From Blastocladiella emersonii ATCC 22665 (Eukaryota; Blastocladiomycota; Blastocladiomycetes; Blastocladiales; Blastocladiaceae): a DNA stretch of 64,000 nt. How positions within the stretch are numbered: position 1 is the first letter of the stretch; the number at the start of each line of letters is the position of its first letter. The position numbers were made by a program, and so were the translations under genes. The stretch is taken from positions 1,984,001 to 2,048,000 of the forward strand of contig JANHCV010000004.1 in NCBI GenBank assembly GCA_025594325.1. Reading direction: 5' to 3'. The notes under the pieces are model-generated. The model saw only the letters and a program-made list of their open reading frames with translations. It did not search any database and was not told the origin of the DNA. Of this stretch, positions 20,249 to 32,400 are shown one piece after another.

Positions 20249-23200
20249 ATGGACACGCCGACCCTGTCGCACATCACGCTGCGCGCGCCCGACCGCGACA
20301 AGCTGGCCGCGGCGCTCGCCTTCTACACGACGCTCGGGTTCGCGGTCGTGCGCGAGGACGACGACGGCCACTGGCTCGTCTACTTTGCGCTGTCGGACCT
20401 GAGCGCCGCGCCCGTCGTGCCGGCGCCGGCGAGCCCGGTCGTCGGCTCTGGAAACAACAACGCGTCGTCGCCGCTGCTCCCGCCGCTGCGCCTCGCGACG
20501 CCCACGGGCTTCGGCGCCGCAGACGTGCTCCCGGCGACGCTGCACCTGCGGCTCGCCGACCCGGGCGCGCCCGTGTCCCCCGTCCCGCTGCCCGAGCACC
20601 TCAACGACGCGCCCGTCTCGCTCATCTTCACGGCGCCCGACCTGCTCCCGCTCGAGAAGCTGTGCCTCACCAAGGAGTACCGCAGCGAGGCCATGAAGCG
20701 CGACGACGGCGCACAGTACCTCTACGTCGCCGACCCGCTCGGGAACGTGGTCGTGTTCACCAACAAGGCACGCGTTGCGAGGTGTTCATCACGGCACCGA
20801 TCGCAGCATGGCTGACGTGTCAATAAACGTGTAGGTGCACCCGCTCACCCAGCGCCTCGTCAACCACCCGCGCCCGGGCACTGCGCGCGCGGCCGCTGGT
20901 GCCGCCCCGTCGACGCCGTCGATCGTGCCGTTCACCGAGGGCAACGCGTACGCGGCGCTCGCCGAGCTCGGCAACGGCGGTGCCGCGACCACCCACGACC
21001 CGGCCGCGCCCAAGCGGCGCATCGGCGTGCTGACGTCGGGCGGCGACTCGCAGGGCATGAACGCGGCGGTGCGCTCGGTCGTCCGCATGGCGCACGTCAA
21101 GGGCATGGAACCCTACGCCGTGTACGACGGGTACCAGGGGCTCGTCGACAACCGCATGCAGGCGCTGGCGTGGGGCGACGTGCGCGGGCTGCTGCGGCTC
21201 GGCGGCACCGTGATCGGGTCGGCGCGGTGCATGGCGTTCCGCGAGCGCGCCGGCCGCCTGACGGGCGCCGCCAACCTCGTGCACCGCGGGATCGACGCCC
21301 TCGTCGTGATTGGCGGCGATGGGTCGCTCACGGGCGCCGACCGACTGCGCGCCGAGTGGCCGTCGCTCCTCGACGAGCTCGTGGCCACGGACCGGATCTC
21401 CGAGGAGCAGCGCAGCAAGTACGCGCACCTGACGATCGTCGGGCTCGTCGGGTCCATTGACAACGACATGAGCTCCACCGACATGACCATCGGGTGCGCG
21501 TCGGCCCTGCACCGCATCTGCGAGGGCATCGACGCCATCGAGGCCACGGCGCTGTCGCACGGCCGCGCCTTCATCATCGAGGTCATGGGCCGCCACTGCG
21601 GCTGGCTCGCCCTCATGGCGGCTCTCGCCACGGGCGCCGACTGGCTGTTTGTCCCCGAGCGCCCGCCGCTCGTCGACGACTGGGAGGCGGCGCTCGGGCA
21701 GCACCTGCAGAAGGTGCGCGACCGCGGCCAGAAGAAGATCATCATCATTGTCTCGGAGGGCGCCATCGACCGCGACCTCAACCCGATCAAGGCCGACTAC
21801 GTGCGCGACGCCCTCGCCAAGCTCAAGTTCGACGCGCGCGTCACGACGCTCGGCCACGTGCAGCGCGGTGGCAGCCCCGCCTTCTACGACCGGTACCTCG
21901 GCACCGTCCAGGGCGTGCGCGCCGTCGAGGAGATCCTCCGCGCCACCCCGGACACGCCGTCGCCCATGATCGGCATCAGCCAGAACAAGATCACGGTGCA
22001 GCCCCTCGTCAAGGCCGTTGAGCTCACCCACGCCGTCTCGGCCGCCATCGACGCCAAGCAGTTTGGCCGCGCCATGGAGCTCCGCGACCCCGAGTTTGGC
22101 CCCGCCTTCGACACGTTCGTCGCCATGAACAACCTCCCCGCCGACTGGTTCGGGACCCCGGCGTCGCTCGGGATCGCGCCGCGCGCCAACAGCCCGTCGC
22201 TCGCATCGGCCACTGTTGTGGGTGGTGGTGACGCCAAACAGGGTCTGCGCATCGGCATCCTGCACATTGGCGCGCCCGCGGGTGGGTCGAACGCGGCGAC
22301 GCGTGCGGCGGCGCTGCTCGCGCTCAACCACGGGCACACGCCGATCGCCATCTACAACGGGATCGACGGCCTGGTGCGCGGTGACATGGCGCCCATCACG
22401 CGGCGCATGGTGCTCAACTGGACGGCGCGCGGCGGGTCCGAGCTCGGGACCAACCGCGAGCAGCCGGCGGGGCAGGTGGGCGTGTGCGCGTTCCAGCTGC
22501 AGCGCAACGGGATCCAGGCGCTGCTGCTGGTCGGCGGGTTCGAGGCGTTCACGGCGCTGCACACGCTGGCCGGCGCCCGCGAGCAGTACCCGGCGCTGTG
22601 CATCCCGATGGTCCACATCCCCGCCACCATCTCCAACAACGTGCCTGGCACCGAGTACTCGCTCGGGTCCGACACGGCGCTCAACGCGATCGTCGACGCG
22701 TGCGACAAGCTGAAGCAGTCGGCCAGCGCGTCGCGCAAGCGCGTCTTTGTCATGGAGGTGCACGGCGGAAACGTCGGGTACCTGGCGACCATGGGCGGGC
22801 TCGCCGGCGGCGCCACGGGCGTGTACATTCCCGAGGAGGGGCTCAACCTCGCGCGCATCCAGCGCGACGTCGACCACCTGCAGCGCCGGTACGCGGCCGA
22901 GGGCGCCGCGACCAAGGAGGGCCGCGTGCTCCTCCGCAACGAGACGGTCAGCGACACGTACACGACCGATGTCCTGTGCAGCATCCTGCGCGCCGAGGCG
23001 CAGGGCCAGTTCGATGCGCGCGCCGCGGTCCTCGGCCACCTCCAGCAGGGCGGCGCCCCCTCGCCGCTCGACCGCATCCGCGCCACCCGCCTCGCGTCCA
23101 TGTGCATCGACTGGATCGAGCGCCACGCCACGGGCGAGCCGTGTGACGCGACCTCGCGGGTGGCTGCCGCCGCGGCTGCGGCTGCCGGCAGCGTGTACAC

Positions 23201-23429
23201 GACGACGCGCGAGTCGGCGTGCGTGATCGGGATCCGCGGCGCCGACCTCGTCTTCACGCCCGTCGCCGACCTCATGCTCCTCAACACGGACCTCAAGAAG
23301 CGCCGCGCCCGCGACGCGTGGTGGATGCCCGCCCGCGGCCTCGTCCCGCTCCTCGCCGGGTACACCATGGACGCGGCCGTCGCCGCCGCCAAGACCACGG
23401 GCAACGGCGAGCAGGCGGCTAAGCTGTGA
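20249..23429 (+). CDS. PFK1: ATP-dependent 6-phosphofructokinase with N-terminal glyoxalase-like domain
   Basis: Phosphorylates fructose 6-phosphate, the committed step of glycolysis, in the cytosol. Two exons, 20249-20767 and 20835-23429, give 1,037 residues, the tandem-duplicated fungal/animal type. Residues 1-173 form a vicinal-oxygen-chelate (glyoxalase I-like) domain (HITLRAPDRDKLAAALAFYT...YVADPLGNVVVFTNK), as in budding-yeast PFK subunits. The catalytic half has VLTSGGDSQGMNAAVR, GGDGSLTGADRLR and GSIDNDMSSTDMTIG, with the catalytic Asp. The regulatory half has LHIGAPAGGSNAATRAA and HGGNVGYLATMGG. The intron starts with GC, not GT, and only this splice keeps the frame. An inverted copy of the 3' third lies at 31339-32393. 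Confidence 0.95.
20768..20834 (+). other. GC-AG intron in the phosphofructokinase gene
   Basis: A 67-nt intron with donor AAG|GCACGC and acceptor GTGTAG|G. All other confidently placed introns in the window begin with GT. Using GC at 20768 joins FTNK to VHPLTQRL in frame; the next GT downstream would not. Confidence 0.75.
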
Positions 23430-23839
23430 GGGTTGGATGAGAGCGTAGCTGAGTTCATTTGTCATATGTGTCAACAACAGCAACAGAGATTCATTATGCG
23501 TTACTTGCCGGCTCCAGGCTTGTAATCGCTGTGTTGGTCACGGGCAAGCGCCATAGGTGGTGGCGAAGTGATTGTGCCGAAGTCGCCGTGCCCCGCGCGT
23601 TTCGACACGCTGATCGACATCTCGAACGTCATACCGCCAAGAACAACGTGGTGAGATGTGATGTGATGATGTTCGAGGCATCACGTAGTCGCGAACAGCG
23701 ATGGCCATGATTGAGACAGCTCTTGGCCACGACCTCGCACGATGGTCATGACCTCGAACCCGCGGAGCGATGAATAATTTCCAGGAGAGCCAATTTTGCG
23801 CATCTGTTTGGATCAAAATGTATCGCATTCTAATGTGTA
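23430..23839. other. Convergent intergenic region
   Basis: A 410-bp gap between the 3' ends of the phosphofructokinase gene and the PAS-protein gene. It is less GC-rich than its surroundings. No gene, repeat or RNA structure is evident. Confidence 0.4.
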
Positions 23840-26800
23840 CTACCCCGTCGGTCGCGCGTTCCCGCTGAAATCCTTTCCTGGCACGGTACTCCCGAGCTGG
23901 CGCCGGATCTGCGAGCAGATCGAGTTGAGGTACTGCTTGATGGGCTTCTGGCGGTTGATGACGCCCGCGGGCACCATGAGGAGGAGCAGGCAGTTCTGCT
24001 TGATGTCCTCGCGCATGCGGCCCTGGACCTGGATCAGCGCGTACACGACGCCGCAGATCAAAAAATTAACCATGATGTGCACGTTGAGGTTGAGCGTGTG
24101 CTCGGCCTTGGTCAGGTTCTCGAAGTCCTCGAGGTGCAGGAACGCCAGAGACTCCATGCCGAGGTACATGGCCTCGCTCGACTGGAGGAACGACTCGAGC
24201 GCCTCCTGCGCGCGCGGCGTGAGCTTGCCGCCCGCCGTGGGCGATGGCGGCGAGGCCTGCGCGAGGATCAGCACCTCCTGGATCCGGTCCTCGATCATGT
24301 ACTGGAACCCCTTGGTCGTCGTCATGTTGGCGGCCATCGGGCTGTTGACGTTTGGGTTGACGGTGAACGGCTGCTGCATCAGGCTGATGTACGCGTCTGG
24401 GTGAGGGTACAGGGAGATGAAGTGCGAGATCTCCTCGAACCGCTCGCGGAACTCGCCCAGCACCTCGGAGATGCGCTCGGTCCGCGTCGTCCACTTGGAG
24501 CCGGGACGCGCAATCTCGAGGGCGTAGGCGGTGATCGGGCTAGAAGCGAAACAGAGCGCAGCGGTTAGTAGTGGCCGAGCAGTTGCCGTGACCGTGGTCG
24601 GAGTAGGCTGACGCGCGGAGATCAAACGTACTAGAGCTCGTCGCTCGAGTGCATGACCTGCTCAAAGCCCGACCGGATGTTGGACCGCACGTTGTCCGTC
24701 GAGAGCTTGAGCACGACGATGATGATGGTCGGCACAATGACGAGGAGGTAGATCGAACCGAAGACGAGATAGACCCAATAATCTGCGCGCGATGCGGGCG
24801 CCGACGTGTTGAGCGAGGCCTTGCTGCCGCTGCTGCGCTTCTCGCTCGAGGTCGTGGCCGTGTTGAGGAAGTTGTCGAGCTTGGCACCCATCATTGACCG
24901 CTCGCCGCCACTGCCACCTGGCCCCGCTCCAGGACTGCCCGCGTTGCCAAACGATGGCGAACGCGACAGCATGGCGCCGATCGCGTCGCCCTGCGTGTCT
25001 GCAAAGGACGAAGCCCGCCGCATCATGTCGTTCTCGTCGCTGTCGTTGTCGTTCTCGCGCTCTTGCGCGCCGTCGTTGTCGTCCACCTCGTACACTTGGT
25101 ACGCCTACGTGAATGGGAGGTAAGTGGACCGAAGGAACCGCGTTCGTGAAAACGACAGTAGCGTACGAGGTACGAGATGACGGGCCGCGGCATGCGCGAA
25201 ATGAGGAGCAGCGCCTTGCTCCGCTCGAGGTTGAGTCGGTGGAGCTCCGGCCAGAGCACGGCGACGAGCACGAGCTACAACGGTGAGAGGGGGCGGTGAA
25301 CCGTGAGTACGCGAGCCGACGTGTACGCGGGCCGGGCCGCAGTACGTACAATCGCGATCCCGATGTAGGCCGCCGAGGTGACGATGATGTACATGTTCTG
25401 CGCGATGGTGTGGGTCTCGACCACGTCGTCCAGGCGGTCGGCCATGAACACGACGTTCTGCAGCACCGTGTCCTTGTTGTTGACGAGGAACAACCAATCA
25501 CGGTTCGTGGACGGATCGGCCCGCGTCGCGTTGGCGAGCGCGAGCCCCGACGCCGTGACGCGGTTGATGACTTGCCAGATGGACGGGATGACGACCTTGG
25601 TGGCCACGGTCGGGTCCTCGGACACGAAGATGGACATCTCGATGTTGGTCTTGACGTCGACCTGGTCGGGGCTGCCGGGCTTGATCAGGTTGCGCAGCTG
25701 GGCGTTGTAGAAGGACAGCGACCGCGACGTCGACGTGAGGTGCGCCGCGATGTTCTCCTTGCACAGGACCGAGTTCGGGTTGACCATGTTGCAGTAGTAG
25801 ACGGTCTCGGCGTACCGGAACAGGTCGGTCGCGAGGTGCGGGTGCAGGATCGTCGTGCGGACCTGGTCGTAGTCGTCCATGGCCTGTGCGTGAAAAACGA
25901 CCGTGACGGCAATCGACGCCGACAGCAGGAGAACGAGGCTGACCCACAGCCGCTTCTGCAGGCTGTCGTGGAGCGGGTTCTTGCGCGCGTTCTTCCACGC
26001 GAGAATCAGCTTCGAGTTGCGGTCCGCGCCCGATGCCGTACTCTCGGCATCGCTACCCGTCGTCGTCGACGCCGAGTCGTACCCGCCACCGCCGCCGCCG
26101 CCGCTGCCCGCGCCGCCCGACAGCGAGGTGCTGACCGAGAGTTGCCGCGTCGGCTCTGGCGGGCCGCCTGCCGTCGGCTTGGCCGGGCCCGGGTTGGGCG
26201 GGACCCGCACGATCTGCGAACCCTGGAACTTGATCGACGAGCCGCGGAAGTCGCCGCCCTCCTTGGACATGGCGCGGCGGTTGATCTGCGCCGATGACGT
26301 GGTCGGGGATGGCCCGGCCTCGGTTGGGCGGATCGCGTGCTGCGACGCCGTCATGGCCGCCACGTCCGTCGGCCCGTTGCCGAACGCGATGGCCTCGCCC
26401 GAGCCCTCGGCGCCGCTCTCGGGCGTCGGAGACAGCATAAACCGCGTCTTGACCGCGACGCCCGTCGCGATGGCTGCGAACGAACCGAGCGGGCCTGATG
26501 ACGTGGCCGCGACGTTCGGGTTGCCCGGCGGGCTCAGGATGGCGCGGAGTATCGACTCGCGACGGTTCGGGGGCGAGGGCGACGGGGGGCTCGCCTGCTG
26601 GTTCGGCGGCGACGTGGGCAATGGCAGGAGCTCGTCGCCCTCGGACTCGTCGTCCATGTGTGGGTCGGCGCGAAGGCCGCCGTTGGCCATGTTGCCGAGC
26701 GTCCCGCCGTTACCGAACCCGGAGGGCGAGCCATGACTGTCGCCCGTGCCGGATGGGCTCGCAGTGAGCGTGGATGGACTGCCGCCGCCACCGATGGGCG

Positions 26801-29800
26801 AGATGAGCTGCGTGGTGCTTGCGTTGCGCCGGTCCATGGTCGACGTGGTGGTCGTCTGGTGCTCGCGCAGCACCTCGGCGGCCTGCTTGGTCCCGGCCAC
26901 GGGCGCGTGCGTGATGCGGACGAGGAACGAGTCGATGCCGTCGACGAGGCGGCGGACGAGCTCGAGGATGATGGGGACCGCGTTCCCGCCGCGGTGCGTG
27001 GCCGTGACCGAGAGCCGGACCGTCTCGCCCGAGAAGCTCGACACGTTGAGGTCCGGGATGAACTCGGCGAGGAACTGGCCGTGGATCGACTCGGCCGGAT
27101 ACCCGAAAATGGCCGAGGCGTCGGCGTTGGCCTGCGTCAGCATCCCGTTGTCGTCCATCATGAGCAGCCCCTCCTTGGGCATGAGCTCGATGCACTGCAG
27201 CAGCACGCCGTCGTCGATCTCGGCGCCGCTGACGGCGATCGGGATGACGGTGCGGTCGCGCGCGACCATGAGCGTGTAGTGCTGCAGCGTCGGCGGGTTG
27301 GACGTGATGCGCTCGAGGAACTGCGTGATGCTCGAGCACCCGCAGCTCTCGGGGACCGCGGGCACGATCGACGTGAAGGCGCTGTTGACGAGATCCTTGG
27401 AGTTCTGGAAGCCGAGAACGTGCGCGATGCTGGTCCCGGCCTTGAGGATGGTGCCCGACATGCTGACGAGGATCCGCAGCTACACGAGGCGGAGGCGGAT
27501 GTGTGAGTAATCTGAGAACCGTGCGTGTAGCCTACACGCAGGCCCCACGTACGTCCTCGCTGGTCTCCGAGTTGCTGTCCGTCTCGGGCGCGAGCGTGAT
27601 GGTGGCCTGGAGCACAGACGATGCCTCGCCGGCGCCGAACCCGTTGCCCGCCTGCTTGACGCGGAGGACCATGGAGAAGACGGTGCCGTCGCGGTGCACG
27701 GCGGGCAGCTTGCGGCCGGTGCTCGACCGCGTGATGGGCCCGGTGCGCAGGCGGCGGTACCGCTCGAGGAACCCGTCGTGCAGCGAGCGGTACGGCTCGG
27801 GCATGAGCATGTTGACTTTCTTGCCGACGGCGTCGTCGCGGTCGTAGCCGAACAGCGCGACAAAGTCGTCGTTGACCGTCTTCATAAGGCCTGTGCCCGC
27901 GTCGATCGAGACCTCGGCGACGAGCTGGCGCAGGTCCGTGATCGAGGACGTGAAGAAGATCTCGTTGTTGATCATGACCTCCTCGAGGCGGATCGCCACG
28001 GGAATCGTCTTGCCCGACTTGAGCTTGGCCGTGAAGAAGCGGCCGGGCGTGTCGACGACGTGCGCCTCGCCCGTCTCGAGGAAGCGCTGGATGTAGCCGT
28101 CGTGCTGCGACGCGTGCTCGCGCGGCATCAGCAGCGACACGTTCTCGCCCACAAACTCGGACGGCTTGTAACCAAACAGCGTCGTCGCGAACCGGTTGAC
28201 CATCTGGATCACGCCGTCGCGGTTGATCATGACGACCGCGCGGTTGTCGCGCTCGGGGACCGCCGAGATGATCCCGGCGAAGAGGTGCTGCTGTGCCTTC
28301 ATCTCGGTCACCTATGTGAGTGCGCGAAGCGAGTCAGTCAACCGCGACCAGTGTCCGTGAGCGAGGTCAGCGTACCGTGATTTCAATAGGGAAGCAATGC
28401 CCCTTGCTGTGAAGCCCGTACAGCATGCGCTTCGCGCCGATGAGCTTGCGCACGCCGCTCGCCTTGTAACGGTCCATGTAATCGTCGTGAAACATGCGCC
28501 ACGGAAACGGGATGAGCGTGTTGACCTTGCGCTCGACGAGCTCGTTGCGGTGGTTGTAGCCGAACAGCCTTAGCGATCCGCCGTTCACCTCCTGGATCGT
28601 GCCCGCCTGGTTGACGACGACCACTGCGGTTCGGTTGTACTGCGCGAACCCGCCGCCCGCGATCAGCCCGGCGCTGTCTTGGCCGTCGGCACCGCCGAAA
28701 TTGCGTGCCTGCTCCTCGTCGCGCAACCTTGCCGACTCGGCGAGGTTCGCGTACGTGTCGGCCAGCTCGCTGTCGTTGAGCACGAGCCGCGCAAAGTTGG
28801 AGTAGGCCTTGAGGATGTGCGTCGCTTTCGGGTACTAGACACGACGGAAGGCAGAGTGTGACGTGAGTTCACGGTGGCCATGGCCATGGGTCAGTCAAGA
28901 GCACGTACGCGCGACAGCAGCTGCCGATAAAACTCGTCAGCGCGGCGCGTGTTGGTGATGATGAGGCGGACGGCGGCCTCGAACGCCTGGAACTGGACGC
29001 GGCGCGAGAGGAACAAGATCCAGAACTGCTGGATCGACGCGACGCACTTGGCGTGGTACCGCTTGGCCTCGGTGTAGCTGCGCTGGAACTCGACGTACTG
29101 GAGGAGGTCGAGGCGGTCGGTGCCCGAGATCACGTTCTTGGTCGCCGACTTCTGCTCGCGGTCCATGTCGCGGCAGAAGAGGAAGAAGCGCGCCGAGAGC
29201 GACGGCGACAGGTTCGGGATCGCCTCCCACGTCGTTGCGTCCGTCGGGATCGTCGAGTAGCTGTCGTCGTGGTTGGCCGCGCGCTCCGCGTTCATCGTGT
29301 CGACAAAGTTGCAGTAGAGCATGTGCAGCCACACGTTGTTGACATGCACGGCGAGCGCAGCGCGGTACCACGCTTCGACGACGCGCCACGCCTTTCGCCG
29401 CAGCAGGAACCGACCGATGATCTCGACGGTGCTGACGCTCTGCAGCATGGACCGGAGCGTCGGGTTGTCGAGCGCGCGCTCGTGCAGCGACTCGTTGCGG
29501 AAGCCCGACGGGCCCCCTCCGTTGATGCCGGCGAGCGGGGCGGTGCTGCGGACCACGGGGCACCCGCCGCGGCCCAGGCCGCCGTTGGTGCCAGCGTCCG
29601 ACAGGTTCCCGCGCGACTGCATGACCGTCGAGCCGCGGCCGCCGGCGGGGCGGTCGAACGAGAGCTGCGCCGTGTCAAGCTCGGCCTGCACGAGGACGCT
29701 GAGGCGGCGGAACGTCTCGATGCGCGACTTGGCGAGCCGGTACCCGACGTAGCCCGAGAAGGGGAACCCGATGACGAGCACGTAGTCGATGGCGCGGTTC

Positions 29801-30801
29801 TGGCCCGGGGACGCGTGCTCGGAGACCATGCTTATAAGGCCGCAGAAGGCGAGCCAGATGAGCGAGGCGAGGAGGCCGCTCTGGGCGCGCGTCGTGGCCG
29901 AGTGGTGGAAGGGGAGGACCGACAGCAGGTGGTACTCGATGAAGACGAGCGAGACGAGGAAGATGGAGGCCATGATGATGGGCGAGTGCAGCGCGTAGAG
30001 TGCCTCGCCTTCGAAGATGAAGATGAACGTGAGGATGGTCGCGTACACGTTGAACGACGGCACGCTGGCGGAGATGAGCTCGTTGCGCGAGTAGTGCAGC
30101 GTGACGGGTCCGAGGATGGTGCCGAGGAGGTACGGCAGCAGAAACACGGTCGAGACGATGCCGATGATCCCCGGGGCCAGCCACAGCGGGTCGGTGAAGC
30201 ACTGCACGTGCGGGAAGTCGAGCAGCGCGCCGGTCGACGGGTCGCAGAAGTACGGCGTCAATAGCACACTGATGCTGGAGACGGTGAAGAACTTGAGCAT
30301 GACCGAGACGAGGAGGTTGAGGATCTTGATGGCCCACAGCTGCTTGAAATCGCGCCGCGAAAAGGCCAGCATGCAGACCCCCGTGATGACGACGATGGCC
30401 GCACTGAGGAAGGTGAAGACGCCGAACACGATCAAAAAGTCCGGGGCAAAGTACCCGGGACGGTACGGCGTTCGGAACTGCAGGAACACGGGGATCTGGC
30501 CGTAGGCCATCGTCAGCGGGCCGCTACACGGGGGTTGATGGCGACGTCAGCCGATGACCGCGTCGGTTTACGAGCTGCGCAATACGTACAACTGGTAGGC
30601 CACCGAACCGAAAATGTATCCCGCGACGTGGACCCAGTCCGAGAGCAGGTCGAGCGCCGTGGAGACGTATTCGGGCCGCGGCGGCTCTGTCTTGGACCGC
30701 ATGACATAGAGCACGAAGAAGAATGCATCTTGCAGTTGCTTGATCTTGCTCGCCTTGGACGCGAACGCGGCCAGCGTCTCGGGGTTATCATTTTTCTCCA
30801 T
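23840..30801 (-). CDS. TmcB-like polytopic membrane protein with PAS domains
   Basis: A 2,151-residue putative sensor related to the Dictyostelium tiny macrocysts proteins. Eight exons: 30801-30590, 30523-28909, 28834-28376, 28311-27553, 27479-25350, 25274-25167, 25104-24632 and 24539-23840; all joins keep frame. Exons 1-2 encode about nine to ten hydrophobic helices, then a helical-repeat (TPR-like) region. Residues YPKATHILKAYSNFARLVLNDSEL, created by an exon join, match the conserved segment of that family. At least three PAS-like units follow (GTIQEVNGGSLRLFGYNHRNEL; GVIQMVNRFATTLFGYKPSEFVG; GMLTQANADASAIFGYPAESIHG). A long Ser/Pro/Gly-rich linker precedes a second membrane region of several helices and a polar C-terminus. 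Ligand and output are unknown. The GTGCGAGACGC motif lies 314 bp upstream. Confidence 0.85.
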
Positions 30802-31338
30802 GTTGCAGGGAGTGAATCGCAGATCGGAGTAAAAGGGCCTCGGATTTGAGAGAAGCAAGCGTGTGCAGGCCGAAGTTGGCGATGCGACACGACGCGTCGT
30901 GACACGCGGCGTGCTTCTGAAACGCGACGCGTTGCGCCCCGGCCTCTCCTCGCCTAACCATCTCCGCACTGTGCCCCGCACTCCCCGCATCCCCCGCACG
31001 CGTAAGGCCACGTGTCAATAGACTGTAAGGGAGACGCGTTCTGGACCGGACCTTGCTTGACTTTCCTTGCTCCAGCTTGCTTCCTTGCTTCAGCGCGATC
31101 ACGCGCCCAGCACAGTGCGAGACGCCTCCCGCGGACCGCCACCCTGACCCGGCCCCGCTGCTGGTGTCCGATTGCGAGGCGTGCTGTAGGATGCAAACAC
31201 GGACCCGTCTCCCGGGCCTGATCAAGAGCATGTTCTCGCCTTCGCTCAAAGTGTGTTACAATCAATTGAATATCTGTCGATGACATGACACATGCGGATG
31301 GAGGGTTGGGACAAGAAACACCAATCGACAACTACTTA
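30802..31338. other. Intergenic region upstream of the TmcB-like gene
   Basis: A 537-bp stretch holding the likely promoter of the TmcB-like gene. It contains near-palindromic GCGACACGACGCGTCGTGACACGC (about 30885-30908) and GTGCGAGACGC at 31115-31125. No coding potential is convincing. Confidence 0.4.
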
Positions 31339-32393
31339 CTCACAGCTTAGCCGCCTGCTCGCCGTTGCCCGTGGTCTTGGCGGCGGCAACGGCCGCGTCC
31401 ATGGTGTACCCGGCGAGGAGCGGGACGAGTCCGCGGGCGGGCATCCACCACGCGTCGCGGGCGCGGCGCTTCTTGAGGTCCGTGTTGAGGAGCATGAGGT
31501 CGGCGACGGGCGTGAAGACGAGGTCGGCGCCGCGGATCCCGATCACGCACGCCGACTCGCGCGTCGTCGTGTACACGCTGCCGGCAGCCGCAGCCGCGGC
31601 GGCAGCCACCCGCGAGGTCGCGTCACACGGCTCGCCCGTGGCGTGGCGCTCGATCCAGTCGATGCACATGGACGCGAGGCGGGTGGCGCGGATGCGGTCG
31701 AGCGGCGAGGGGGCGCCGCCCTGCTGGAGGTGGCCGAGGACCGCGGCGCGCGCATCGAACTGGCCCTGCGCCTCGGCGCGCAGGATGCTGCACAGGACAT
31801 CGGTCGTGTACGTGTCGCTGACCGTCTCGTTGCGGAGGAGCACGCGGCCCTCCTTGGTCGCGGCGCCCTCGGCCGCGTACCGGCGCTGCAGGTGGTCGAC
31901 GTCGCGCTGGATGCGCGCGAGGTTGAGCCCCTCCTCGGGAATGTACACGCCCGTGGCGCCGCCGGCGAGCCCGCCCATGGTCGCCAGGTACCCGACGTTT
32001 CCGCCGTGCACCTCCATGACAAAGACGCGCTTGCGCGACGCGCTGGCCGACTGCTTCAGCTTGTCGCACGCGTCGACGATCGCGTTGAGCGCCGTGTCGG
32101 ACCCGAGCGAGTACTCGGTGCCAGGCACGTTGTTGGAGATGGTGGCGGGGATGTGGACCATCGGGATGCACAGCGCCGGGTACTGCTCGCGGGCGCCGGC
32201 CAGCGTGTGCAGCGCCGTGAACGCCTCGAACCCGCCGACCAGCAGCAGCGCCTGGATCCCGTTGCGCTGCAGCTGGAACGCGCACACGCCCACCTGCCCC
32301 GCCGGCTGCTCGCGGTTGGTCCCGAGCTCGGACCCGCCGCGCGCCGTCCAGTTGAGCACCATGCGCCGCGTGATGGGTGCCATGTCGCCGCGC
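31339..32393 (-). pseudogene. Inverted duplicate of the phosphofructokinase 3' third
   Basis: A minus-strand copy of about 22377-23430 of the parent gene. Similarity starts exactly at the stop codon (31339-31342) and runs to 32393, with only scattered substitutions. All of it is still open, about 350 codons from RGDMAPITRRMVLNWTARGG to GEQAAKL. It lacks the VOC domain, the catalytic half and any promoter, so it is scored as a pseudogene. Its upstream end is broken by the helicase-bearing element. Another 42 bases of the same sequence plus ACCAGGCC reappear at 35557-35606. Confidence 0.88.
32352..32393 (+). repeat. 42-bp direct repeat, left flank
   Basis: Starts TTGAGCACCATGCGCCGCGT and is identical to 35557-35598. 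It is part of the phosphofructokinase copy and borders the helicase-bearing insertion. Confidence 0.9.
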
Positions 32394-32400
32394 CCGGTAG

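Noticed and set aside
20820-23483. 887-codon open frame antisense to phosphofructokinase
   Set aside because: Same shadow effect. The plus strand has unambiguous PFK motifs throughout.
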